A DNA stretch of 10,029 nucleotides, taken from an uncultured Oribacterium sp. Its GTDB lineage: Bacteria; Bacillota; Clostridia; Lachnospirales; Lachnospiraceae. This document shows, piece by piece, positions 1-7,045 of this stretch. How positions within the stretch are numbered: the stretch's first letter is position 1; each line of letters begins with the position of its first letter. A model generated the notes under the pieces. That model did no database searches, was not told the DNA's origin, and was given only the letters and a program-made list of their open reading frames with translations. The position numbers and the translations under genes were made by a program. The stretch is taken from contig CALHIC010000356.1 in assembly GCA_938030845.1 (NCBI GenBank), forward strand, positions 1 to 10,029. Reading direction: 5' to 3'.

Positions 1-1603
1 CCGCTTCCTGATTTTCCACGACTTCTACTTGAAGCCCCTTTTCCTGCTGCAGCTCCTGAATTAATTCTTCACTCCAGGCACCCTGATCTTCCCGTACCAG
101 CATAAGTGAAAGCTTCTCTTTTCCCCCGACCCGGGAATAGGCAAAAAGAGAAAATAGGAAAAGAACAAGCAAAAGGAATCCCCTGCCGCCCCCTAAGAGG
201 AGGGAAAAACGAAGAGAAAGCAGAGAGCAGGGAAAAGGAAGGGCAGACTTTTCGTATGATTTGTCTTGTCCGCCGTGTCTATCTTGTCCATATTGTTCGT
301 CTTGTCTATCTAGTCCGACCGGTCTATCTTGTCCGTATTGTCCATCTTGACCATCTTGTACATCTTGTCTCTTGGATTCTCTCTGAAGATTTCGGGAAAA
401 TGTTTTTCGCTTAGAAAACGTTTTAAGCTTAGAAAGTATTCCTGAAAATATTTCTAAGGCAAGGGCCAAAGCATCCCAGCAAAGCAGGGGCAGGGCGGTA
501 GACAGTAAGGTAGAGAAGGAAAGCCCTCTCCGGACACCCTCCAAGACCATTCGATTCACGGTAATGGGAGAAAGACGCTTCACAAACTCCGGTGCATTGC
601 TCTCTCCGAACAGCTTTCCGGTATAAAGAATTCCCAAAAAGAGTAGGGAAAAGGATAGTAATTTTGCTGTGCTTTCCTCTCCCATAATTCGGAACAATTG
701 GTAGAAGAAAAAGAAGAAACTTAAAAGCTCAACACAGAGGATGAAAGCAATCGGTATCAGTTGTTCCATAGGAAGGTCTAAGGATTTTTGTAGAGCAAAT
801 AAGCAGAGGAGCAAAAGGGGCAGGGCGGAAAGAAATAAAAAGAAGAGCTTAGAAAGGAAAAAGCCTCTTCCTCCCAGCAGGGCAAATCGTTGGGGAATGC
901 CCTTCTTTTCCTCTTCCGGCACCGAAAAAACGGAAGACAGGGCACAAAAGGCCAAAAGGAAGAAAAAAATAAAGGAAAAGATGCGAAGGGAAAGAGCCTT
1001 CTCCACTTGACTGCTCTGCCCCTCCTCGTCAAAGACAAGCTGTCGCTTTAAAACTGCCGTCAACAATCTTTCCGAAGCATGCTCATAGAGGCTTTCTTCC
1101 TCTTGTTTGGACAGGTTTTCTCCATACAGGGCATGAAAAACCCCTTTACTGATTTCCTGTTCCTTCTCCATAATCTCCATAATGGAGGTGAAAATACTTT
1201 GAAACAGGAGGCTTTCCGTAGGGCGATTGGCATTTAAGCTCAAATCCACCGGCTCTCCCTCAAAGCGATAGGCGGTATAAAAGAAATCCTTGGGAATCCG
1301 TAAAATACCTACTACTCCCTCTTGGAAGGCCTTTTCCCTGCCTTCCTGTCCGATTTCTTCCTCTTCCTTGATAACGGTAGAAAACAGCTCCACCTTCTCC
1401 ATTTCCCGAATCAGGGTTTTGGACATAATGGTTTGATCTTCATCAATCACCATCACCGGAAAGGCCTGCATTTGACTGCTTTGTCCTTGAAAGAAAAAGG
1501 CAAAGAGGGGAAACAGGAGCAGGGGAAAGAGCAAAATAAACAGTCCTCCTTTTCGGAGAAATAACTTTCCGTCCTTCCAAATGGCCGCAAAAAATCCCTT
1601 CAT
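1..1603 (-). CDS. ABC-2 type transporter permease, tandem-module fusion (3' end cut off by window edge)
   Basis: This is the membrane subunit of an ABC exporter. The frame is open from an ATG at 1603 to position 1 (534 codons visible), with SD GGGGAG six bases upstream (1610-1615). The first module has TM1 at about residues 21-38, an extracytoplasmic loop of about 165 residues, then five hydrophobic segments at about 205-226, 248-271, 282-304, 313-332 and 362-390. This is the ABC2_membrane_3 layout. A conserved-looking SPITVNRMVLEGV stretch lies before the last helix. A polar linker follows (391-454, with Q/D/G-rich repeats at 413-447), then a new hydrophobic segment at about 459-489. A second loop starts with LMLVREDQGAWSEELIQEL, which resembles VMVIDEDQTIMSKTLIREM at 50-68. 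Two modules therefore appear to be fused in one chain. The gene lies 53 bp after the ATPase gene, its likely partner. The substrate is unknown. The family call is firm; the second half is only partly seen. Confidence 0.85.
   Translation of the reverse strand, partial: MKGFFAAIWKDGKLFLRKGGLFILLFPLLLFPLFAFFFQGQSSQMQAFPVMVIDEDQTIMSKTLIREMEKVELFSTVIKEEEEIGQEGREKAFQEGVVGILRIPKDFFYTAYRFEGEPVDLSLNANRPTESLLFQSIFTSIMEIMEKEQEISKGVFHALYGENLSKQEEESLYEHASERLLTAVLKRQLVFDEEGQSSQVEKALSLRIFSFIFFFLLAFCALSSVFSVPEEEKKGIPQRFALLGGRGFFLSKLFFLFLSALPLLLLCLFALQKSLDLPMEQLIPIAFILCVELLSFFFFFYQLFRIMGEESTAKLLSFSLLFLGILYTGKLFGESNAPEFVKRLSPITVNRMVLEGVRRGLSFSTLLSTALPLLCWDALALALEIFSGILSKLKTFSKRKTFSRNLQRESKRQDVQDGQDGQYGQDRPVGLDRQDEQYGQDRHGGQDKSYEKSALPFPCSLLSLRFSLLLGGGRGFLLLVLFLFSLFAYSRVGGKEKLSLMLVREDQGAWSEELIQELQQEKGLQVEVVENQEA
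265..372 (-). repeat. 9-bp tandem repeat inside the ABC permease gene (about 12 units)
   Basis: On the plus strand, units resembling CTTGTCCAT follow one another with a 9-bp period and scattered substitutions. On the coding strand they give Gln-Asp-Gly/Arg triplets such as QDGQDGQYGQD. The period keeps the reading frame. The encoded stretch is highly polar and sits between the first permease module and the first helix of the second, so it is best read as a flexible cytoplasmic linker. Confidence 0.85.
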
Positions 1604-1656
1604 TCTCTTCTCCCCTTAGTCCTTTTCTATCTTCACCCCTTAGTCTTGGGATGACT

Positions 1657-2310
1657 TTAATCCGATGATATACACTTCTCCCTTAGCTTTCCCTGTTCCA
1701 GAGTCAAAATCCTATCCGCCAGATCCTCCAGCTCTCCTCTTCCGTGGCTGATGAGCAGCATTCCTGTGCCCTGCTGCTTCATTTTCAAAAGGAGATCTCG
1801 AATCCTGTGATAGGATTCCTCATCACAGCCCACGGTGGGCTCATCCAAAAGCAAAATGCTTGGACGAAGCATGAGAGCCGAAGCCAGATGCACCCGGCGC
1901 TTCATTCCCCCGGACAGGGCGGACAGCTTTTCCCGGCTTTTTTGAGAAAGTCCCAACTCCTCCAGAAGCCAGTTCCCTCTGGTTTTTAAAAGTCTCCCCG
2001 GTATTCCCTGAATTTTTCCGTAAAAAATCAAGTTTTCCAAAGCCGTCAGGCTGTCATAGAGGGACAGATCCTGGGGCAGATAGGACAGGCCATTTCGAAC
2101 CTCCTTAGGCATCCGGATTTCTCCCTCCTGATAGGGAAGCAGACCGGCAATAGCCTTCAAAAGGCTGCTTTTTCCGGCACCGTTTTCTCCGCGAATTCCC
2201 ACGATTTCCCCTTTGAATAGGGAAAGAGAGAGCCCCTGTAATATGGCGCTCTCTCCTCTATGATACCGAAGGCCTAAGTTGTTTACGACACAAAGGCTCT
2301 CATTCATCAT
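1657..2310 (-). CDS. ABC transporter ATP-binding protein (NatA/CcmA-like exporter ATPase)
   Basis: This 217-residue cytoplasmic ATPase should drive the adjacent ABC-2 permease. All nucleotide-binding motifs are visible: Walker A GENGAGKSS (41-49), Q-loop Q80, signature LSGGM (132-136), Walker B ILLLDEP (152-158) and switch histidine H189 in LISHG. The length is that of a minimal ABC domain with no C-terminal extension. Its ATG (2308-2310) overlaps the TGA of the upstream zinc-ribbon gene as ATGA, which implies translational coupling; a second ATG follows directly at 2305-2307. An SD-like GGGAG lies about ten bases upstream of the first ATG. It is clearly in one operon with the genes on both sides. 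Exporter subfamily and substrate cannot be told from the sequence; the ABC-2 partner argues for export rather than uptake. Confidence 0.93.
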   Translation of the reverse strand: MMNESLCVVNNLGLRYHRGESAILQGLSLSLFKGEIVGIRGENGAGKSSLLKAIAGLLPYQEGEIRMPKEVRNGLSYLPQDLSLYDSLTALENLIFYGKIQGIPGRLLKTRGNWLLEELGLSQKSREKLSALSGGMKRRVHLASALMLRPSILLLDEPTVGCDEESYHRIRDLLLKMKQQGTGMLLISHGRGELEDLADRILTLEQGKLREKCISSD

Positions 2311-4028
2311 CCTGCAAGTTCTCCCTGTAAAGTAGCTGCAACCTTCGCCAAGCCATTTCCAATGGTCTCGCTCAGCTTATCAAAATCCTCCTGGCTGTAG
2401 TTGGAAATATCCACTTCCTCTTCCTTCGGAAGGGTAGCTGTACCGGTCTTAGTAGTGTTCAGGTTAATCTTCGCACTGCTAAAAGGCATATAGTAGTTCT
2501 GTAAGCCTTCTACCACAATCTCGTGATCGCTACTGCCCTTCTCTCCGTCAGCAACAGTAAGGGTCAGCTTTGCTCCCATTCCTGTAGGATCTTCTACAAT
2601 ATAGGTTCCGTATGGCATTAAAGCGGAATGCTTGGTGGTATCAATCTTATACTCCAAAGCCTTAACATCCAGAACACCGTTTCCGCCGGAAATGCTTCCC
2701 TCCAGCATCTTATCCTTTAAGCTGTAGCTGTTCTTTAAGTACATATTCTCGGAGCTGGAGCTTACAACATTGATCTGCTCGGTAACTTCCTTGCCCTTCT
2801 TGGCAATCTCCAGAGAGAAGGAATCGTCCTTTGTGGAAAGCAGAACCTGTCTTAAATCTCCGTCAACAACCGCAATCTGCCACTGGAATTCATTGTCCGC
2901 CATCTCCTTAGCGGTATCCGCAGCATTATCACGAATCTCCTTTGCCAGCTCACTAAGCTGATCCTTTGGAGTTTCTGCATCTCCCATGCCTAAAGCGCTG
3001 TCCCAGGTGCTGGTAGCATAAACATCCTCTAAAAGAGACTCTAAATCGCTGTCCTTTTCTACCGTATCTGCCAGCTTCTCGTAGAAATTCTTTAAATCTT
3101 CCTCTGTGGGCTTAAATACATAAACCTCTCCGGTATACTTCTCCTTCAGATTCTCTAAGTCGAATTCCTTCTTTTCTACCGTTAAGTTATCCTTATGCAT
3201 GCTGCCGACAAGGAGATCTCCGTACTTCTTGGAAATTTCCGCAAGGCGCTTTCTGTTCTCTGCAGACTTCTTTAAATCCGGAGCCACAATATCCTGCTCG
3301 GTGAGATTCTTCATAATGGTCTTTAAATCTCCCCGATAGTAATGCTCGTCCGCTACAGGAATCGCAAAACCGATCTTGCCGTCACGATAATCCGCAAAGC
3401 CTTCCAGTAAATCTGTACCCATGATCTTGGCACTTAAATTCATGACGAAGGAATTCTTCTCCGCATCCATATCATACTTTAACTGGATCTGAGAATCCTT
3501 CAGATACTTATTCATTTCGTCACTGCCTTCGATTTCTCCGGTAAGAGTCATATCGGAAGACTGCTTTAAATCCTCGTTAATAAAGCCTAAAGCCACCATG
3601 GCATCCAACTTATCCTGGAGATACTTCTCCTGATAATGAAGAAACTTCTGCTCTGTGCTTAAAGCTAAACCACCGGAAAATAACTTCTTTCCAAAGGCAA
3701 AAAAGCCTGCGCAAAGAAGAATAATTACGGCAACAACAGGGATTAAAAGCTTCATGCCCTTCTTTCCCGCAGGAGCCTCCTCTATAGTCTGTGCATAGGA
3801 ATAGCTTGCCTGGGGCTCTGCAGGAGCCGCTTCTGTAGCTGTTGCAGCACTTACTGCATTTTCAGTAGCCGCTCCAGCCTCACTACTTTCTGCTGCAGCG
3901 CTTGCTTCAGCACCTGTAGCACTTGCCTCAGCGCTTACCGTTTCTGCGCCTTCCAGCTTTTCTCCGCAGTGCTCACAAAATTTCTCCTCGTCTTGGACTT
4001 CCTGTCCACAATTCGGACAATTTTTCAT
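2307..4028 (-). CDS. Zinc-ribbon, single-TM protein with large extracytoplasmic domain
   Basis: The function is unknown. From the ATG at 4028 the protein has 573 residues. It begins with a zinc ribbon (C4, C7, C18, C21; pattern CPNC...CEHC), then an Ala/Ser/Glu-rich linker (about 31-75), a lysine-flanked transmembrane helix (about 93-112) and some 460 residues predicted outside the cell. That ectodomain is rich in Lys, Asp and Glu and has no cysteine that I can see. The start is set by GGGAGG (4036-4041) seven bases before the ATG. An in-frame TTG at 4052 would add eight residues but lies upstream of that SD. The gene has its own promoter and is first in an operon with the ABC ATPase (4-bp overlap) and permease. 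It may sense, scaffold or present substrate for the exporter, but that is inference from position only. Similar zinc-ribbon plus TM architectures are common in Clostridia and mostly uncharacterised. Confidence 0.85.
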   Translation of the reverse strand: MKNCPNCGQEVQDEEKFCEHCGEKLEGAETVSAEASATGAEASAAAESSEAGAATENAVSAATATEAAPAEPQASYSYAQTIEEAPAGKKGMKLLIPVVAVIILLCAGFFAFGKKLFSGGLALSTEQKFLHYQEKYLQDKLDAMVALGFINEDLKQSSDMTLTGEIEGSDEMNKYLKDSQIQLKYDMDAEKNSFVMNLSAKIMGTDLLEGFADYRDGKIGFAIPVADEHYYRGDLKTIMKNLTEQDIVAPDLKKSAENRKRLAEISKKYGDLLVGSMHKDNLTVEKKEFDLENLKEKYTGEVYVFKPTEEDLKNFYEKLADTVEKDSDLESLLEDVYATSTWDSALGMGDAETPKDQLSELAKEIRDNAADTAKEMADNEFQWQIAVVDGDLRQVLLSTKDDSFSLEIAKKGKEVTEQINVVSSSSENMYLKNSYSLKDKMLEGSISGGNGVLDVKALEYKIDTTKHSALMPYGTYIVEDPTGMGAKLTLTVADGEKGSSDHEIVVEGLQNYYMPFSSAKINLNTTKTGTATLPKEEEVDISNYSQEDFDKLSETIGNGLAKVAATLQGELAG

Positions 4029-4035
4029 TCTGTTT

Positions 4036-4041
4036 CCTCCC
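4036..4041 (-). promoter_or_regulatory. Shine-Dalgarno site that fixes the zinc-ribbon gene start
   Basis: On the minus strand GGGAGG lies seven bases before the ATG at 4026-4028. It falls inside the longer reading frame that begins with TTG at 4052, so it favours the ATG and a protein that begins MKNCPNCG. Confidence 0.75.
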
Positions 4042-4071
4042 TTTGTCTTCAATTGTCGATTGAACAGACTT

Positions 4072-4080
4072 ATTTTAACA
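4072..4080 (-). promoter_or_regulatory. Candidate extended -10 promoter for the zinc-ribbon/ABC operon
   Basis: The minus strand reads TGTTAAAAT, an extended -10 (TGn plus TAAAAT, five of six to TATAAT). It lies about 44 bases before the ATG. The -35 region is weak (AAGATT at 4095-4100). A very AT-rich tract at about 4081-4126 lies upstream and could act as an UP element. A transcript start near 4065 is inferred. Confidence 0.5.
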
Positions 4081-4133
4081 TATTTATGGAAATAAATCTT
4101 TTAAAATATATTAAATTTTTAAGGGAGTGGCAT

Positions 4134-4285
4134 TAAAGTTCGAATACTAAAGCTTCAGAAAGCAAAGCTTCTAAAAGAAGGGTTCAAAAAATAAAGTTCA
4201 AAAAAGCAAGGGTCTAGTCAAATCATAGCAAGATTCTACTCAAATCATAGCAAGTGCCTAATCAAATTATAGTAAGGGTGCAATC
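4134..4285. repeat. Degenerate tandem-repeat array between cls and the zinc-ribbon gene
   Basis: On the plus strand a word like TAAAG/CAAGG recurs at 4134, 4148, 4163, 4177, 4192, 4207, 4229, 4251 and 4273. The spacing is 14-15 bp at first and then exactly 22 bp. The three 22-bp units (4213-4234, 4235-4256, 4257-4278) share most positions. The last unit runs into the cls coding region and contains its TAA stop codon (4267-4269). There are no variable spacers, so this is not a CRISPR. Two AAGCTT copies in it could pair, but no T-run follows. Confidence 0.75.
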
Positions 4286-5823
4286 AGTCTCAAAGCGCCC
4301 TGTTTCATTCTGGTGAAAAGGCTTCGATTATGCCCCTTATCCGGGCTGACTTCCGTAGAAGTACGGAAAAGCTCATAGAAATCGTCCGCAATATCAAAGA
4401 TACAGGGACTTTCATACAGCAGAACTCCATTTTCAAAATGATGGTAGAGGGAACGATAATCCAGATTAAAGGTTCCCACCGCCGCCATAACATGGTCTAC
4501 CAACACCTGCTTGGAATGCAGAAAGCCCGGTGTATATTCATAAATTCTGACTCCTGACCGAAGAAGTCGGGGATAGTAAGAACGGCTAACAGCATAAACA
4601 AAGGTCTTGTCCGGAATTCCCGGAAGGACAATCCGCACATCCACCCCTCGCTTTGCCGCAAGACATAAAGCTCTGCTCATCTCATCGGTAATAATCAGAT
4701 AAGGCGTGGTAATGTAAATGCTTTCCGTGGCGGACTGAATCATATTCAGATAGACGTCCTCTCCCAAGGGAAATCCGTCTGTTGGCGCATAGGCATAGGG
4801 CGCGCAATAGCCCTGACCGGTATAACGATCCCAGTGTCTCGGCAAATAATTGTAAAGCCCCCGCACAGGACTATCGTCCATGGCATGCCACATCTCCAGG
4901 AAAAGCAGGGTTAAAGTACCTACCGCCTCTCCCCGCAGTCGAATGCCCGTATCCTTCCAATAGCCGTAGGGAGAATGAATATTAAAATACTCATCCGCCA
5001 GATTATAGCCTCCGGTAAAGCCTACCTGACCGTCCACAACGGTAATCTTTCTGTGGTCTCGGTTATTCATGAAAAGATTCACCATGGGGACAATGGGGTT
5101 AAAGATACGACACTGAATGCCCCACTCTTCCAGTTCCTGCACAAACTTCGGATCAATGAAGCCGATGGAGCCTACATCATCATAGAAGAGGCGAACCTCC
5201 ACTCCTTCCTCCGCTTTCTTGCGAAGAATCTCCTTGATTTCTCCAAAGGACTGTCGATCCTCTATGGCATGGTATTCCATGAAAATAAACTTCTTTGCCT
5301 GGGAAAGGGCTTCCAACTGAGCCTCCAAGCCCAAAGAAGCTTCCTTGTAAAATACAACTTCCGTGTTTCGATACACCGGGAACTTACCGCCCCGCTCCAG
5401 ATAAGCAAACTGATTTCCCACGGATTTGTTTTCCTTTTTCAGCTGATCCGAAATCAAATGAGACTGATCCAGATAGGGGAAGAGCATGGCATCCGCCGCT
5501 TCGATTCTCTTCCGCATGGTTTTTGTAAAGCCTGAGCCGTATACCAAAAAATACAAGAGCATTCCCAAAATCGGAAAAGCCATAATCATAAAAATCCAGG
5601 TCATCTTAATAGAGGCATTGGTTCGCTTGGCAAATACCCCCAAAACCATGACAATAGAAACAACTCTGGCAAAAATGGACGCCCAAAGGTAACTTTCCGT
5701 CAAATAGTACAGAAAGAACCAAAACCATATAATTTGTAAAATCACTGCCAGTATTACGAAAAGCAGGCGACCGACACTATTTTTTCTGTCCTCTTTGTGA
5801 AGGACCTTTCCCCGTTTGGGCAT
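4267..5823 (-). CDS. cls: Cardiolipin synthase (phospholipase D superfamily)
   Basis: This integral membrane enzyme makes cardiolipin from phosphatidylglycerol at the cytoplasmic membrane. The 518-residue protein has three N-terminal hydrophobic stretches (about 20-41, 45-65 and 74-95, the PLDc_N region). Two HKD motifs follow: H257-x-K259-x4-D264 in NNRDHRKITVVD, and H436-x-K438-x4-D443 in FLHSKQVLVD, each followed by the usual GG/GT..N stretch (GFTGGYN and GTFNLDYRS). Length and layout match bacterial ClsA-type enzymes. The start is the ATG at 5823 with AAGGAG seven bases upstream. The frame continues back to a TTG at 5853, which would put that SD inside the gene and is unlikely. It is transcribed alone, after a terminator, from a candidate promoter at 5915-5943. 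The last codons and stop fall in a 22-bp repeat unit. A different PLD phosphatidyltransferase activity is possible but less likely. Confidence 0.93.
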   Translation of the reverse strand: MPKRGKVLHKEDRKNSVGRLLFVILAVILQIIWFWFFLYYLTESYLWASIFARVVSIVMVLGVFAKRTNASIKMTWIFMIMAFPILGMLLYFLVYGSGFTKTMRKRIEAADAMLFPYLDQSHLISDQLKKENKSVGNQFAYLERGGKFPVYRNTEVVFYKEASLGLEAQLEALSQAKKFIFMEYHAIEDRQSFGEIKEILRKKAEEGVEVRLFYDDVGSIGFIDPKFVQELEEWGIQCRIFNPIVPMVNLFMNNRDHRKITVVDGQVGFTGGYNLADEYFNIHSPYGYWKDTGIRLRGEAVGTLTLLFLEMWHAMDDSPVRGLYNYLPRHWDRYTGQGYCAPYAYAPTDGFPLGEDVYLNMIQSATESIYITTPYLIITDEMSRALCLAAKRGVDVRIVLPGIPDKTFVYAVSRSYYPRLLRSGVRIYEYTPGFLHSKQVLVDHVMAAVGTFNLDYRSLYHHFENGVLLYESPCIFDIADDFYELFRTSTEVSPDKGHNRSLFTRMKQGALRLIAPLL

Positions 5824-5830
5824 TTTTATT

Positions 5831-5836
5831 CTCCTT
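5831..5836 (-). promoter_or_regulatory. Shine-Dalgarno site that fixes the cls start
   Basis: AAGGAG on the minus strand lies seven bases before the ATG at 5821-5823. It supports this start over the in-frame TTG thirty bases upstream. Confidence 0.75.
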
Positions 5837-5914
5837 ATTTCCAGAAAAATCAATATTTTTTCAAAACAACCCTGAGTTTTTCGCCGTTCCTTCGTTTCTT
5901 CTCCTGAACTTTAA

Positions 5915-5943
5915 ATTCTAATAAAAAAAAAGAGGAAAGTCCA
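5915..5943 (-). promoter_or_regulatory. Candidate sigma-A promoter for cls, overlapping a terminator
   Basis: On the minus strand a -35 TGGACT (5938-5943, four of six to TTGACA) and a -10 TAGAAT (5915-5920, five of six to TATAAT) are separated by exactly 17 bases. The spacer contains the T-run of the upstream terminator. The leader to the cls ATG would be about 85 bases. Confidence 0.4.
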
Positions 5944-5953
5944 GCTTTCTCTC
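5923..5953 (-). terminator. Rho-independent terminator after the aldo-keto reductase gene
   Basis: Read on the minus strand, GAGAGAAAG (5945-5953), a CTGGA loop (5940-5944) and CTTTCCTC (5932-5939) form a hairpin with one bulge. It is followed directly by nine T residues (5923-5931). It lies about 65 bases after the stop codon of the reductase gene, where the end of that transcript is expected. The stem is A/T-rich and short, so termination may be partial. Confidence 0.65.
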
Positions 5954-6017
5954 TTTTCTTCTTCGAACTGCACAATTTTTTCGTTTTTCGTGCCCTTTTT
6001 CTCCCGATTTTCTCCGA

Positions 6018-7025
6018 TTACAGGGCTGTAGCCATCCTAATAGCCTCTTCCTCTTCCGCCGTAAAGCAGGTGTTTTCCAGCGCTTTCACATTTTCCCAAA
6101 GCTGTTCCTTCTTGCTGACTCCCACCAAAACGGAGGTGGTGGACTTATCCCGCAGCACCCAGGATAAAGCCATTTCCGAAAGACTCTGTCCTCTTTCCCC
6201 GGCAATCTTTAAAAGCTTTGCAAGCATCTGCCGTTTTTCCTCGGTAAAGTCCTCTCTATGCAAATATCTTCCATCCTTCATCATACGGGAATCCTCGGGA
6301 ATTCCCTCCACATAGCGGTTGGAAAGGAGCCCCTGGGCCAAGGGACTGAAGCAAATCAATCCCATCCCCTCCTCCTCGGCGGCCTTCTTTAAGCCATTTT
6401 CCTCCACCTTTCTATCCAAGATGGAATAACGGTTTTGGTTAATTACCAAGGGAAGCCGTATTTCCTTCGCAATCTCCACAGCCTTCTTCATGGTTTCTCC
6501 GTCATAGTTGGAAATTCCCGCATAAATCGCCTTGCCGGACTGCACAATCTGCAGCAATGCCAACATAGTCTCCATCAAAGGGGTATCCGGATCCATGCGA
6601 TGGTGGTAGAAAATATCCACGTAATCTAACTGCATACGCTTTAAGGAAGCATCACAGCTGGTAAGCAAATACTTTCGGGAACCGCCGTTTCCATAAGGGC
6701 CTTCCCACATATCATAGCCCGCCTTGGTACTGATTAAGAGCTCCTCTCGATAAGGGCGAAAATCTCTTTGGTACAGAATCCCGAAATTTCGCTCCGCCTC
6801 TCCGTAGGGGGGACCGTAATTGTTGGCTAAATCAAAATGGGTGATGCCTAAGTCGAAGGCCTCCCTAAGAATATCCTGCATCTGCTCCTGAGAATTCCGT
6901 TCCCCGAAGTTATGCCAAAGTCCCAGGGAAATAGCCGGAAGATACAGACCGGATTCCCCCGCCTTTCGATATTCCATGCCATCATAACGATTTTTATTGG
7001 CTACATAAGTTTTTCTAATATCCAT
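6018..7025 (-). CDS. yghZ: Aldo-keto reductase, YghZ-type (L-glyceraldehyde 3-phosphate reductase family)
   Basis: This is a 335-residue cytoplasmic NADPH-type aldo-keto reductase of the AKR14/YghZ group. Members reduce L-glyceraldehyde 3-phosphate and detoxify methylglyoxal; that is family knowledge, not shown here. The catalytic tetrad is visible: D65 and Y70 in DLANNYGPPYGEAE, K101 in STKAGYDMW, and H141 in FYHHRMD. The N-terminal ISLGLWHNFG and the YGNGGSRKYLL stretch are typical of this subfamily. The C-terminal cofactor region FSPLAQGLLS and VGVSKKEQLWENV is intact. The start is an ATG at 7025 with GGGAGG six bases upstream (7032-7037). It lies only 20 bp after pfp, so the two are probably co-transcribed, and a terminator follows. 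A link to triose-phosphate by-products of glycolysis is a reasonable inference. A general aldehyde reductase is the alternative. Confidence 0.9.
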   Translation of the reverse strand: MDIRKTYVANKNRYDGMEYRKAGESGLYLPAISLGLWHNFGERNSQEQMQDILREAFDLGITHFDLANNYGPPYGEAERNFGILYQRDFRPYREELLISTKAGYDMWEGPYGNGGSRKYLLTSCDASLKRMQLDYVDIFYHHRMDPDTPLMETMLALLQIVQSGKAIYAGISNYDGETMKKAVEIAKEIRLPLVINQNRYSILDRKVEENGLKKAAEEEGMGLICFSPLAQGLLSNRYVEGIPEDSRMMKDGRYLHREDFTEEKRQMLAKLLKIAGERGQSLSEMALSWVLRDKSTTSVLVGVSKKEQLWENVKALENTCFTAEEEEAIRMATAL

Positions 7026-7045
7026 CTCATACCTCCCGAGGCAAG

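Noticed and set aside
106..414. Plus-strand frame with a repeating Leu-Val-x pattern
   Set aside because: The pattern is only the reverse strand of the 9-bp repeat in the permease gene. The minus-strand frame fits a continuous membrane protein.
778..1038. Minus-strand frame of 86 codons inside the permease gene
   Set aside because: It is out of frame with the long open permease frame, whose translation gives clean hydrophobic segments through the same stretch.
4148..4176. Possible hairpin between two AAGCTT copies as a cls terminator
   Set aside because: The stem is only six bases and no T-run follows it on the minus strand. The copies are explained by the tandem repeat.
4213..4278. Three 22-bp direct repeats considered as a small CRISPR array
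   Set aside because: The units are contiguous with no unique spacers, they diverge from one another, and no cas gene is nearby. This is a tandem-repeat array.
4975..5535. Open frame of 186 codons on the plus strand
   Set aside because: It lies wholly inside cls, antisense to it, and shows no recognisable motif. It is a shadow of the conserved gene.
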